8,369 bases of DNA from Deltaproteobacteria bacterium (GCA_024275855.1 JAJRYL010000075.1:1-8369); one strand, 5' to 3'; counted from the stretch's first letter, positions 1 to 5,976 are shown. The notes: generated by a model not told the origin, from the letters alone. Translations and numbers: made by a program.

Positions 1-25
1 AACAGGCAACAGTTCCGTGTGAGCG

Positions 26-1639
26 CTATCTGCGCTCTTTGTTGCGTGCCGGTTTCACGCGTACTTTACGTCCGCCGATCATCATATTGTTTATCGACGC
101 GACTACCTGGTCCGCCATGTCGGAAGGCACCTCTACAAAGCTGTAGTCGTCGAACAGCGCTATGTTGCCGATATTTTTACCCGGCATCTTCGACTTCATC
201 GCTATTGCGCGCACCATGTCTCCGACCTTAATCTTATCTTTCCTGCCGATGGTAAGAAATAGGCGTGTCATGTTGGCGCTGTGTGAGCCTCTGCCTTTAT
301 CCGCACGCCTTCCCGGGCCCGCTTCACCCCTCGACTCGTCGATATGCTCAACCTCCATATCGCCCATGATAAAGCTTATGGCGGCGGCGGCCAACTCTTC
401 GATATCGTATTTAACCGCAAGCTCTTTTACGAGCGGGAAGAACTTCCGGTGCGTTCCCTCTTCTATAACAGAGTCAAGCTCGTCTGTCAGCTCCTTCTCT
501 CTTGCGTGGCGAACCTCGTCTTTAGTCGGTAGTTTGCCTTTTGTAATCTTTGTCTTCGCTATTCGCTCTATCAGTCTCAGGTGCCTGTACTCGCGCGGAG
601 TAACGAACGTTATCGCTATGCCTTTTTTTCCGGCTCTGCCCGTGCGCCCTATTCTGTGGACGTAGGAGTCCGGGTTTTGCGGAATGGAGAAGTTGAAGAC
701 GTGCGTTACGTCGTTTATGTCGAGACCGCGTGCCGCTACGTCGGTTGCGACCAGAATATCGATTTCACCCTTCTTGAACTTGCGCATCATGTCGTCGCGT
801 GCGGACTGGGTAAAGTCGCCGTGAATGCCCCCAGCGTCGTATCCCATTGTCTGCAGCTTGCCTGCAAGATCGTCAACATCGCGTTTTGTGTGGCAGAAGA
901 TAAGCGTTAGCGCCGGGTCCTGAACATCGAGTATCCGTGTAAGCGCCTTAATCTTGTCGCCCTGCCTTACCTCGTAGAAGAGCTGTTTTATCTTTGCCGC
1001 TACAAGCTCCTTGGTATCTACGCGAACCTTCTTCGGAGCATTCATATACTTTTTAGATATCTTTATGATCTGTTCCGGCATGGTTGCGGAAAAGAGCATA
1101 GTCTGCCTGTCCGCCGGGGTCTCCGAGAGGATTGTCTCCATATCCTCTATAAAACCCATGTTGAGCATCTCGTCCGCCTCGTCGAGCACAACGGTGGAAA
1201 TCTGGGAGAGTTGCAGTGTCTTTCTCTTTATATGGTCGATTACTCTTCCCGGCGTACCTACAACAACGTCAACACCCTTTCTAAGGCTCTTTATCTGTCT
1301 TTCAATCGATTGCCCGCCGTAGATAGGGGCGGAGATTACGCCCTTGATCTTGCCGATCTTGTTCATCTCCTGAGCTACCTGCATTGCAAGCTCGCGGGTG
1401 GGTACAAGTATCAGGGCGGCCGGTTTTTTGCTCTGTCCGCGGGCCTCTTTCTCAACTATAGGTATGCCGAAAGAGGCGGTTTTACCGGTGCCTGTCTGCG
1501 CAACGCCTATTATGTCTTTTCCTTTTAAGGCCGGTGGAATTGAAATCTTCTGTATCTGAGTCGGTTCTTCAAATCCCATCTCAGAGAGTGTTGTAAGAAG
1601 CTCGTCGGAAATTCCGAATTCATAAAATCTGTCGTACAT
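26..1639 (-). CDS. deaD: ATP-dependent DEAD-box RNA helicase, CsdA/DeaD type with C-terminal DbpA-like RNA-binding domain
   Basis: Cytoplasmic ATP-dependent RNA helicase that unwinds short RNA duplexes. Family members act in ribosome assembly, mRNA decay and cold adaptation. The 537-residue protein has every superfamily 2 DEAD-box motif in order: Q motif around residues 8-30 (ending PTQIQ), AQTGTGKT at 47-54, PTREL at 80-84, GG at 108-109, TPGR at 129-132, DEAD at 153-156, SAT at 184-186, IFCHT at 247-251, ATDVAARGLDI at 298-308 and HRIGRTGRAG at 328-337. A helical stretch and a short Gly/Arg-rich linker (about 435-455) lead to a DbpA-type RNA-recognition domain (about 457-530). The domain order matches CsdA/DeaD rather than RhlE or SrmB, although 537 residues is shorter than E. 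coli DeaD. The ATG at 1637-1639 has an AAGGAG site just upstream. It stands alone on its strand in this window. The symbol is by domain architecture, not proven orthology. Confidence 0.93.
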   Translation of the reverse strand: MYDRFYEFGISDELLTTLSEMGFEEPTQIQKISIPPALKGKDIIGVAQTGTGKTASFGIPIVEKEARGQSKKPAALILVPTRELAMQVAQEMNKIGKIKGVISAPIYGGQSIERQIKSLRKGVDVVVGTPGRVIDHIKRKTLQLSQISTVVLDEADEMLNMGFIEDMETILSETPADRQTMLFSATMPEQIIKISKKYMNAPKKVRVDTKELVAAKIKQLFYEVRQGDKIKALTRILDVQDPALTLIFCHTKRDVDDLAGKLQTMGYDAGGIHGDFTQSARDDMMRKFKKGEIDILVATDVAARGLDINDVTHVFNFSIPQNPDSYVHRIGRTGRAGKKGIAITFVTPREYRHLRLIERIAKTKITKGKLPTKDEVRHAREKELTDELDSVIEEGTHRKFFPLVKELAVKYDIEELAAAAISFIMGDMEVEHIDESRGEAGPGRRADKGRGSHSANMTRLFLTIGRKDKIKVGDMVRAIAMKSKMPGKNIGNIALFDDYSFVEVPSDMADQVVASINNMMIGGRKVRVKPARNKERR

Positions 1640-1643
1640 GGTT

Positions 1644-1649
1644 CTCCTT
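1644..1649 (-). promoter_or_regulatory. Shine-Dalgarno of the DEAD-box helicase
   Basis: Read on the minus strand this is AAGGAG, with four bases (AACC) between it and the ATG at 1639. The spacing is short, but the match supports that start codon. Confidence 0.7.
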
Positions 1650-1843
1650 TTTTACGTGTCGGTAGCCACCCGTGTGAAAGCGGTTGAAATGGCAAAAAGT
1701 GTGGTTGCTGATATTTTATCTTAAGCAGGGCCGTTCTTTTTTTTCTGCCGGAACAGGCCGCGGCCTTACCCCGCTAACGGATTATGCCAAATACTTTACG
1801 CCCGATTGATTAAGGCGATAATCTTTTATTCAGCCGTTAAAAG

Positions 1844-1870
1844 ACCGGACACCTGCCTGCTCTGTCCGGT
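1844..1870. repeat. Perfect 8-bp hairpin, possible attenuator or terminator
   Basis: ACCGGACA (1844-1851) and TGTCCGGT (1863-1870) are exact reverse complements around an 11-base loop, with a run of seven A on the right flank (1871-1877). Read on the minus strand, the direction of the helicase, the stem is preceded by seven T and followed by CTTTTAAC. That makes at best a weak intrinsic terminator or attenuator inside a possible helicase leader. Confidence 0.45.
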
Positions 1871-2059
1871 AAAAAAAGGTCGTTCGGCCGGTATGGATCT
1901 GATACTCGACCTTGACGCCTGTTCTTTGGTATCGAAAGCTCAAAATAGATATATGCAAGGGAAAGAAGGCAATAAAAAAACCGCAAAGCTCAATGGATTG
2001 CAGTTTCGTTACAACAGACTCTCGATTGCTTATTGTTGATATTATCATACTATTGCGTT

Positions 2060-2065
2060 ATTATA
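2060..2065 (-). promoter_or_regulatory. Possible -10 element (TATAAT) facing the helicase
   Basis: On the minus strand this is an exact TATAAT within an AT-rich segment flanked by two inverted repeats (2037-2047 and 2070-2085). No good -35 hexamer lies 16-18 bases upstream. If used, it would give the helicase mRNA a leader of roughly 410 bases. AT-richness alone could produce the match. Confidence 0.25.
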
Positions 2066-2069
2066 CAAG

Positions 2070-2085
2070 ATAATCAAAAGATTAT
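2070..2085. repeat. AT-rich inverted repeat, operator-like
   Basis: ATAATC (2070-2075) and GATTAT (2080-2085) are perfect reverse complements around AAAA. A second small palindrome, TGATA-T-TATCA, lies at 2037-2047. Both flank the possible minus-strand -10 element, so a regulator-binding role is conceivable but unproven. Confidence 0.3.
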
Positions 2086-2277
2086 GAGGCGCTTACAGAC
2101 CCGCTCCGTACGCTTCTTAGTGGTTTTTTTATTCTGCCGTACCTCCTTTATTATATTATGTCGTTTCAGGTTATAGTAAGAGACTGAAAGTGCTTCTTTT
2201 CTGCTTCTGTCTCTGTTCAATTATTAAACCCCTTCGTTTTCTATAATCAGTTAATCATGCTTTAATACTTTTTTGGT

Positions 2278-2295
2278 ATCCTATTTATATAGGAT
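2278..2295. repeat. Inverted repeat upstream of the cytochrome cluster, operator-like
   Basis: ATCCTAT (2278-2284) and ATAGGAT (2289-2295) form a perfect 7-bp inverted repeat around TTAT, 61 bases before the first cytochrome start codon. Its position fits an operator or a small leader hairpin for the cluster. An exact TATAAT at 2242-2247 could be the associated -10, but no clear -35 is visible. Confidence 0.35.
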
Positions 2296-2356
2296 GCAAC
2301 AGATAACTGTTATGGCTTGCGTGTAGAAAAGAGAAGGGCGGTAAGGTAATGATTGT

Positions 2357-3523
2357 ATGAAAATAGTAGTATGGGACATTCCGACACGCTTATTCCACTG
2401 GGGACTTGTACTCGCCTGCTTCACCGCCTATATAACGTCGAGGACGGAACGGTTTCTGGAACTTCACGCGGTTGCCGGTTATGTGCTTTTCAGTTTAATT
2501 ATTTTTAGAATTGTCTGGGGTTTTGCCGGTAACAAGTATGCCCGTTTTTCCCATTTTTTAAAGGGCCCGAAAGAGGTGCTCTCCTACTTGTCGTCGATGG
2601 TCAGGCTTAAACCCCACCGTTGTACCGGTCATAATCCGGCGGTAGGCTGGGTTGTTCTTTTCATGTTATCGGTACTTATCGCTATAACGGTAACCGGGGT
2701 GGTAACCTACAGCGGTGAAGAGAATAAGGGTTTTCTTGCCGGTTACTTCTCTTTCAACGCCGCGCAGTACGCGTTCATTCTTCATACTTTTATCGCTTAT
2801 GCTTTTATCGCCCTTATAGTGGTGCATGTGGCCGCCGCGTTTATTCATGACTTTGTTTTTCGCGAGAATATGATTCTCGCTATGGTCACCGGCAGTAAGG
2901 AAGATTCCGCCGGTTTTGCCGCCCGCAGCGTTCCGGCAGAGACGCACGTGAAAGCCCGCTTCGCAAGGCTGGCAGTCTTTCTTTTACTCTGCCTGCTTGG
3001 CGGATGGATGCTTGTTTCGTTCAATCTCGCTTCCGTACTCGGCTCAAAGCGTACTTCAGGTTCGCACGCTGCGGTAAAGGTAAAAGACGATAAAGGCGTG
3101 CCGCGTCCGTTTGTGGTAAACGGGTTATGGTTAAGCGAGTGCGGTGAGTCGTGCCATTCTGTGTTTCATCCTACATTGTTGCCCGAGGTGAGCTGGAAAG
3201 CCGTTATGGCCGGGCTTGACGAACATTTTGAAGATGATGCTTCACTTGAGCCGGAAGATGCCGAAGAGATACTTAAGTACCTTATATCGAACTCCGCGGA
3301 GCGTTCAACATCGGAGGCGTCGCAGAAGATACTCTGGACATTACCGGAGGGTTCGGTTCCTTTAAGGATAACTAAAACACCTTACTGGCTGAAGAAACAC
3401 TCCGGGATTAAGAAGGATATTTTTAAGAGAGAGAGCGTTACCAGCCCTTCCAATTGCGCGGCCTGCCATCGCGATGCCGATACGGGTATTTTCGACGATA
3501 CACAGATAGCTGTACCGGATTGA
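2357..3523 (+). CDS. Cytochrome b561-type membrane protein fused to a C-terminal diheme cytochrome c (DHC) domain
   Basis: Probable inner-membrane electron-transfer protein taking electrons from the quinol pool to periplasmic c hemes. Residues 1-180 match the bacterial cytochrome b561/Ni-Fe hydrogenase b-subunit fold. They carry WD-TRLFHW at the N terminus, RIVWG at 51-55, YARF at 61-64, GHNP at 91-94 and ENMILAMVTG at 170-179, with four hydrophobic helices. H14, H37, H143 and H157 are the likely b-heme ligands. A fifth membrane helix (about 203-224) leads to a DHC domain (about 252-388). This has a canonical CAACH (367-371), but its first site reads C262-GES-C266-H267, one residue longer than CXXCH. 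H290 and H348 are candidate distal ligands. The domain is a clear paralogue of the DHC encoded at 4034-4672, sharing PLRITK and FKRES. It opens a three-gene cluster, with SHP 37 bases after its stop. A TAAGG site lies 10 bases before the ATG. Confidence 0.9.
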   Translation: MKIVVWDIPTRLFHWGLVLACFTAYITSRTERFLELHAVAGYVLFSLIIFRIVWGFAGNKYARFSHFLKGPKEVLSYLSSMVRLKPHRCTGHNPAVGWVVLFMLSVLIAITVTGVVTYSGEENKGFLAGYFSFNAAQYAFILHTFIAYAFIALIVVHVAAAFIHDFVFRENMILAMVTGSKEDSAGFAARSVPAETHVKARFARLAVFLLLCLLGGWMLVSFNLASVLGSKRTSGSHAAVKVKDDKGVPRPFVVNGLWLSECGESCHSVFHPTLLPEVSWKAVMAGLDEHFEDDASLEPEDAEEILKYLISNSAERSTSEASQKILWTLPEGSVPLRITKTPYWLKKHSGIKKDIFKRESVTSPSNCAACHRDADTGIFDDTQIAVPD

Positions 3524-3544
3524 AGTCAATTTGAGAAAAGAGAT

Positions 3545-3550
3545 AAGGAG
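3545..3550 (+). promoter_or_regulatory. Shine-Dalgarno that sets the SHP start
   Basis: AAGGAG ends 10 bases before the ATG at 3561. It favours this ATG over the in-frame TTG at 3531, which would put ten charged residues ahead of an otherwise normal signal peptide. Confidence 0.75.
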
Positions 3551-3560
3551 AAAAGATATT

Positions 3561-4004
3561 ATGAATTTCAGGAAAGCATATTCTCTGGCGCTTGCGCTAT
3601 TTTTTGTAATCACGGCAAGCGGTACGCTTTATGCTCAAACCAGGCTCAATGAAGTTATGGGGAAGCTGGTAGACTCTTTTGCCGCTGACGCCCGCAAGGC
3701 GAATCCGAACTTTACGGGCTTTAGCGCGAAGGACGGAGAGAAGCTTTTCAGGTCTACAAGGATGCACAGCAAGAAAAAAGAGTTACGGTCCTGCACTACG
3801 TGTCATACAAAAAATCCGGCACATCAAGGGCGTACCAAGGTTGGAAAAAAGATCGCCCCTGTCTCTCCGGCTGTAACACCGGAGCGCTTCACCAATACCA
3901 AGAAGGTGAAAAAATGGTTCAGAAGAAATTGTAAATGGGTGTTGGAGCGTGAGTGTACGCCTGAGGAGAAGGGTAACTATATTACTTATATGATGTCACT
4001 TTAA
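3561..4004 (+). CDS. shp: SHP-type (sphaeroides heme protein, DUF1924) monoheme cytochrome c
   Basis: Periplasmic c-type cytochrome of the SHP family. The heme iron has an asparagine sixth ligand that leaves on reduction, allowing binding of small ligands such as O2 and NO. The physiological role is unsettled. The 147-residue precursor has a signal peptide with probable cleavage after LYA (residues 23-25). The single heme site is C78-TT-C81-H82. Downstream come GKKIAP (95-100), TPERFT (106-111), KKWFRRNC and REC. By comparison with R. sphaeroides SHP as I remember it (Asn88, then a Cys89-Cys97 disulfide), N123 should be the axial ligand and C124/C132 the disulfide. Mature length of about 122 residues fits the family (112 in R. 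sphaeroides). It lies between the cytochrome b-DHC fusion and the stand-alone DHC, the expected partners. An in-frame TTG at 3531 is a less likely start. Confidence 0.9.
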   Translation: MNFRKAYSLALALFFVITASGTLYAQTRLNEVMGKLVDSFAADARKANPNFTGFSAKDGEKLFRSTRMHSKKKELRSCTTCHTKNPAHQGRTKVGKKIAPVSPAVTPERFTNTKKVKKWFRRNCKWVLERECTPEEKGNYITYMMSL

Positions 4005-4033
4005 GCGGGTTTTATACCCCGGGAGAGTATAGT

Positions 4034-4672
4034 ATGAAGATTAGAAAGTGTTTACTGCTGTTTTTTGCCATTGCTTTACTTTCCGGCACCGCGTCCGTCG
4101 GTACTGCCTCAGCCGACTCCGACGACCGCTACGGTAATGAAAGAAACGAGCGTTACGGTATCGAAAGAAATGAGCGCTACGGTGTTGAGAGAGATGAAAG
4201 AAGCGAGAGAAGAGAAAGGTATGAGAACAATAGAGGGAAAGGAAAGCAACGGTTCCTGTCTCCTGTAAATAATGCTCTTTACTCCGAAGAGTGCTCTTCA
4301 TGCCACTTTCTTTATCTGCCGGGCCTTTTGCCAAGCGGGTCGTGGAACAAAATTCTGGACGGGTCGGAGGACCACTTCGGTGAAGACCTGGCCCTTGAAA
4401 AAGAGACGACCGAAGCGATACGCAAGTACCTGGTGGGAAACGCCGCCGAGACTACAAGAGCACGGCGCGCGGTCAAGATAATGAAAAGCCTTAAGGGGGA
4501 AACACCGCTTAGAATTACGAAGGTGCGGTATATAATAAGAGAACATCACGAGATAAGAAGCGGTGTTTTCAAAAGAGAATCCATAGGCAGTTTTTCAAAC
4601 TGCGGCGCGTGCCATACAACCGCTGACAAGGGAATTTTTGAAGAGCACTACATACGGATTCCAAGAAGATAA
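4034..4672 (+). CDS. Secreted diheme cytochrome c (DHC family)
   Basis: Periplasmic diheme c-type cytochrome, probably the electron donor to the neighbouring SHP, as described for DHC in R. sphaeroides. The 212-residue precursor starts with a signal peptide, likely cleaved after TASA (residues 24-27). An unusual Arg/Glu-rich repeat segment (about 32-66) follows, then the DHC domain (about 73-212). Both heme sites are canonical: CSSCH at 87-91 and CGACH at 190-194. H114 (EDHF) and H171 or H172 are candidate distal ligands. It aligns along its whole domain with the C-terminal half of the fusion protein at 2357-3523, so the cluster carries two DHC modules. A GGGAGAG Shine-Dalgarno (4021-4027) precedes the ATG, and the gap from SHP is 29 bases, consistent with co-transcription. 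Confidence 0.88.
   Translation: MKIRKCLLLFFAIALLSGTASVGTASADSDDRYGNERNERYGIERNERYGVERDERSERRERYENNRGKGKQRFLSPVNNALYSEECSSCHFLYLPGLLPSGSWNKILDGSEDHFGEDLALEKETTEAIRKYLVGNAAETTRARRAVKIMKSLKGETPLRITKVRYIIREHHEIRSGVFKRESIGSFSNCGACHTTADKGIFEEHYIRIPRR
4127..4198 (+). repeat. Three 24-base repeats encoding an 8-residue RYGxERxE motif
   Basis: Units 4127-4150, 4151-4174 and 4175-4198 encode RYGNERNE, RYGIERNE and RYGVERDE, followed by a decayed unit (RSERRERY). Differences fall mostly at third codon positions plus the variable fourth residue. The repeat forms a highly charged, probably disordered or helical linker between the signal peptide and the DHC domain. Confidence 0.85.
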
Positions 4673-4681
4673 CCGTCCCTG

Positions 4682-4721
4682 CGCCTCTTTTACCGCCCTG
4701 ATTACGGCGGTAAAAGAGGCG
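4682..4721 (+). terminator. Perfect 16-bp hairpin ending the cytochrome cluster
   Basis: CGCCTCTTTTACCGCC (4682-4697) pairs exactly with 4706-4721 around an 8-base loop, starting 10 bases after the DHC stop codon. No T-run follows the stem on either strand, so it is not a textbook intrinsic terminator. It may act as a 3' mRNA-stabilising structure, a weak or Rho-assisted terminator, or a barrier between this cluster and the next promoter. Confidence 0.6.
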
Positions 4722-4753
4722 TGAAGATGGCAAAAATGTTGCTGTTATAACGG

Positions 4754-4782
4754 TTGACAAGATTTTCTTATTAGTGTAGTAT
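4754..4782 (+). promoter_or_regulatory. Sigma70-type promoter of the cold-shock gene
   Basis: An exact -35 TTGACA (4754-4759) is followed by a 17-base spacer and a -10 TAGTAT (4777-4782), which matches the consensus at five of six bases. Transcription should start near 4789, leaving a leader of about 100 bases before the cold-shock coding region. This is the best promoter in the window. Confidence 0.82.
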
Positions 4783-4788
4783 TCTTTT

Positions 4789-4891
4789 AAGATAAGTTAT
4801 AGGCAGGATTTGTAAGACACAGGACGTCAAGACCCTGGGCTGCACAAAACCTCTCGTACTTATTAAATATTTAGAAAGGAGGTTATGTGCT
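4789..4891 (+). promoter_or_regulatory. Long leader of the cold-shock mRNA with possible Shine-Dalgarno-masking stem
   Basis: About 100 untranslated bases separate the predicted start site from the ATG. The Shine-Dalgarno is AAGGAGGT (4876-4883), a full match to the 16S tail, 8 bases from the ATG. AACCTC (4848-4853) is the exact complement of GAGGTT (4879-4884), so a stem with a 25-base loop could hide it. The loop contains the palindrome TAAATATTTA (4864-4873). GGACGTCAAGA (4822-4832) matches the E. coli cspA cold box (TGACGTACAGA) at 8 of 11 bases, but sits further from the start site. A temperature-dependent leader is inference. Confidence 0.5.
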
Positions 4892-5092
4892 ATGGAAACA
4901 GGAAGAGTTAAGTGGTTCAACGAGTCAAAGGGTTTTGGCTTTATCGAGCGTGATTCAGGTGAAGATGTCTTTGTTCATTTCTCAGCAATACAGAGTGATG
5001 GTTTTAAGACTCTCAGCGAAGGACAGACTGTAGAATTTGAAGTTACTCAGGATGCAAAGGGTGCGAAAGCAGCCAATGTAGTCGCAAAGTAA
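4892..5092 (+). CDS. csp: CspA-family cold-shock protein
   Basis: Small single-domain RNA/ssDNA-binding protein that melts mRNA secondary structure. Members are cold-induced or constitutive RNA chaperones in the cytoplasm. The 66-residue length is typical. RNP1 is KGFGFI at residues 13-18 and RNP2 is VFVHF at 26-30. The usual start GRVKWFN (4-10), the acidic loop DSGEDV (21-26) and the closing motif GxxAxNV are present. It is monocistronic: its own promoter lies at 4754-4782, its Shine-Dalgarno is near-perfect, and a strong terminator follows 20 bases after the stop. The family is certain. Which CspA paralogue it is, and whether it is cold-induced, cannot be told from sequence. Confidence 0.97.
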   Translation: METGRVKWFNESKGFGFIERDSGEDVFVHFSAIQSDGFKTLSEGQTVEFEVTQDAKGAKAANVVAK

Positions 5093-5112
5093 TCTTATTT
5101 CTGCTCTAATTC

Positions 5113-5150
5113 AAGAAGCCCTCATCAATTTTGATGAGGGCTTCTTTTTT
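5113..5150 (+). terminator. Intrinsic terminator of the cold-shock gene
   Basis: AAGAAGCCCTCATCAA (5113-5128) pairs with its exact complement at 5131-5146, in practice about 14 pairs closed by a short T-rich loop. It runs straight into a T tract ending at 5150. The minus-strand methyltransferase converges on it. The reverse orientation has only weak Ts, so bidirectional use is possible but less certain. Confidence 0.93.
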
Positions 5151-5205
5151 GTCCGTAACATTGTCTTCTACGGCGGTCTCTTGCCCGGTCTCTTATGCGG
5201 CGGGT

Positions 5206-5976
5206 CTACTTTACGGCCAGTATTACCGCTGATCTTGAAGTTAGAATATCGAAGGAGTTAACCTCCGAGGCGATTCCGTAATTCTCTTTCCAGACCTCTT
5301 CGTCGTACCTTTTTAGTCCCTTGTCATACCTCGCTGCCGCGAACCTGAGCAGCGGATAAAAGAGAGATGCGATAAATTTTGCGCTCCGTTTTCTCCTGTC
5401 CACATGGAAGTCAATGGCAGTAAATCCGGCTTTTTTAAGTCCGTAGCGGAAGTTGGCGAAACTGAGCGGCATTATGTGGCCGCAGATTCTTCCGGCATTC
5501 TTCTCTTGTATGGAAGAGGGGCCGTACAGCTCGCTGAAACCGGTAAAAAAGAACTTTAAGCGCGACTGCATGTGCAGGATATTCGGTGCCGTAAAAATAA
5601 GCGCGCCGCCCGGGGCGAGCTTGTCGTACGCCTCTAAAAAGAAGTCGTATGGGCGCGGTGTGTGCTCGATAACCTCGATGGCGTAGATGAGGTCGAAGGT
5701 TGCCGGGTCGAACGGTATTTTGGAGTCGGTGGAAATGGCGTGGCACTTTACGGGTTCGTACAAAAAGGAGTCGGCGGTTATCTCGCAGGCCGTAAGGTGG
5801 GTACGCGGGTCGAGCCCCTTTTTCTTGAGCAGTCCGCCGACGCGTTCGCACATATGCCCCTGTCCGGCTCCGAAGTCGAGAATTCTGCTCGTCTCTTTTA
5901 TTCGCCCGTCAAGCAGCCCGAAGACCGTATCGTTGGTAACCCTGTTGGACGCTCCGGGGCGTATAGTCTCTTTCAT
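5206..5976 (-). CDS. Class I SAM-dependent methyltransferase (Methyltransf_11/23-like)
   Basis: Probable cytoplasmic methyltransferase of unknown substrate. The 256-residue protein has a Rossmann-type SAM site: LDFGAGQG (33-40) is motif I, E65 in LTACEIT is the acidic residue expected to bind the ribose, FDLIYAIEVIEH (94-105) is the motif II/III region, and LAPGGAL (120-126) follows. The EVIEH signature is shared with UbiG-like and polysaccharide- or lipid-modifying enzymes. The C-terminal third (about 140-256) has aromatic and hydrophobic stretches that could contact membrane or a lipid substrate, but no clear transmembrane helix. The ATG at 5974-5976 is preceded only by a weak AGGCAGG. It lies 118 bases downstream of the nitroreductase on the same strand. 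A shared transcript is possible but unproven. Confidence 0.85.
   Translation of the reverse strand: MKETIRPGASNRVTNDTVFGLLDGRIKETSRILDFGAGQGHMCERVGGLLKKKGLDPRTHLTACEITADSFLYEPVKCHAISTDSKIPFDPATFDLIYAIEVIEHTPRPYDFFLEAYDKLAPGGALIFTAPNILHMQSRLKFFFTGFSELYGPSSIQEKNAGRICGHIMPLSFANFRYGLKKAGFTAIDFHVDRRKRSAKFIASLFYPLLRFAAARYDKGLKRYDEEVWKENYGIASEVNSFDILTSRSAVILAVK

Larger units (their letters stand above)
1640..2356. other. Divergent intergenic region without a convincing gene
   Basis: About 717 bases separate the minus-strand helicase from the plus-strand cytochrome cluster. Open frames on both strands (about 1806-2048) lack a Shine-Dalgarno and resemble no known protein, so I do not call them genes. 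The region holds a 12-bp palindrome (1755-1766), a perfect 8-bp hairpin (1844-1870), AT-rich inverted repeats (2037-2085), a T-run preceded by a weak stem (about 2108-2135), and a pyrimidine-rich stretch with inverted repeats (2164-2214). The helicase may have a leader of several hundred bases, as cold-inducible RNA helicase genes can, and the cytochrome promoter must also lie here. I see no tRNA-like or named riboswitch motif. Confidence 0.6.

Noticed and set aside
162..1528. Plus-strand open frames opposite the helicase (for example 162-665 and 1011-1322)
   Set aside because: They are antisense to a fully motif-supported helicase and encode no recognisable protein.
1806..2048. Short open frames on both strands (77 residues plus, 72 residues minus) in the intergenic region
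   Set aside because: The plus frame starts with TTG, and neither frame has a Shine-Dalgarno, recognisable domain or gene-like composition. They also overlap each other and the hairpins.
2036..2048. FNR/CRP-like site (TTGAT-ATT-ATCAT)
   Set aside because: The spacer is three bases instead of four and the second half-site ends in T rather than A. It lies over 300 bases from the cytochrome start, so it is more likely an AT-rich chance palindrome.
3531..3560. Upstream TTG start for the SHP gene
   Set aside because: It would prepend ten charged residues to a normal signal peptide, whereas the ATG at 3561 has a well-spaced AAGGAG.
5174..5194. Tandem CGGTCTCTT repeat (5174-5182 and 5186-5194)
   Set aside because: Two short copies 12 bp apart between convergent genes, with no palindrome, third full copy or element boundary. 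Probably chance.
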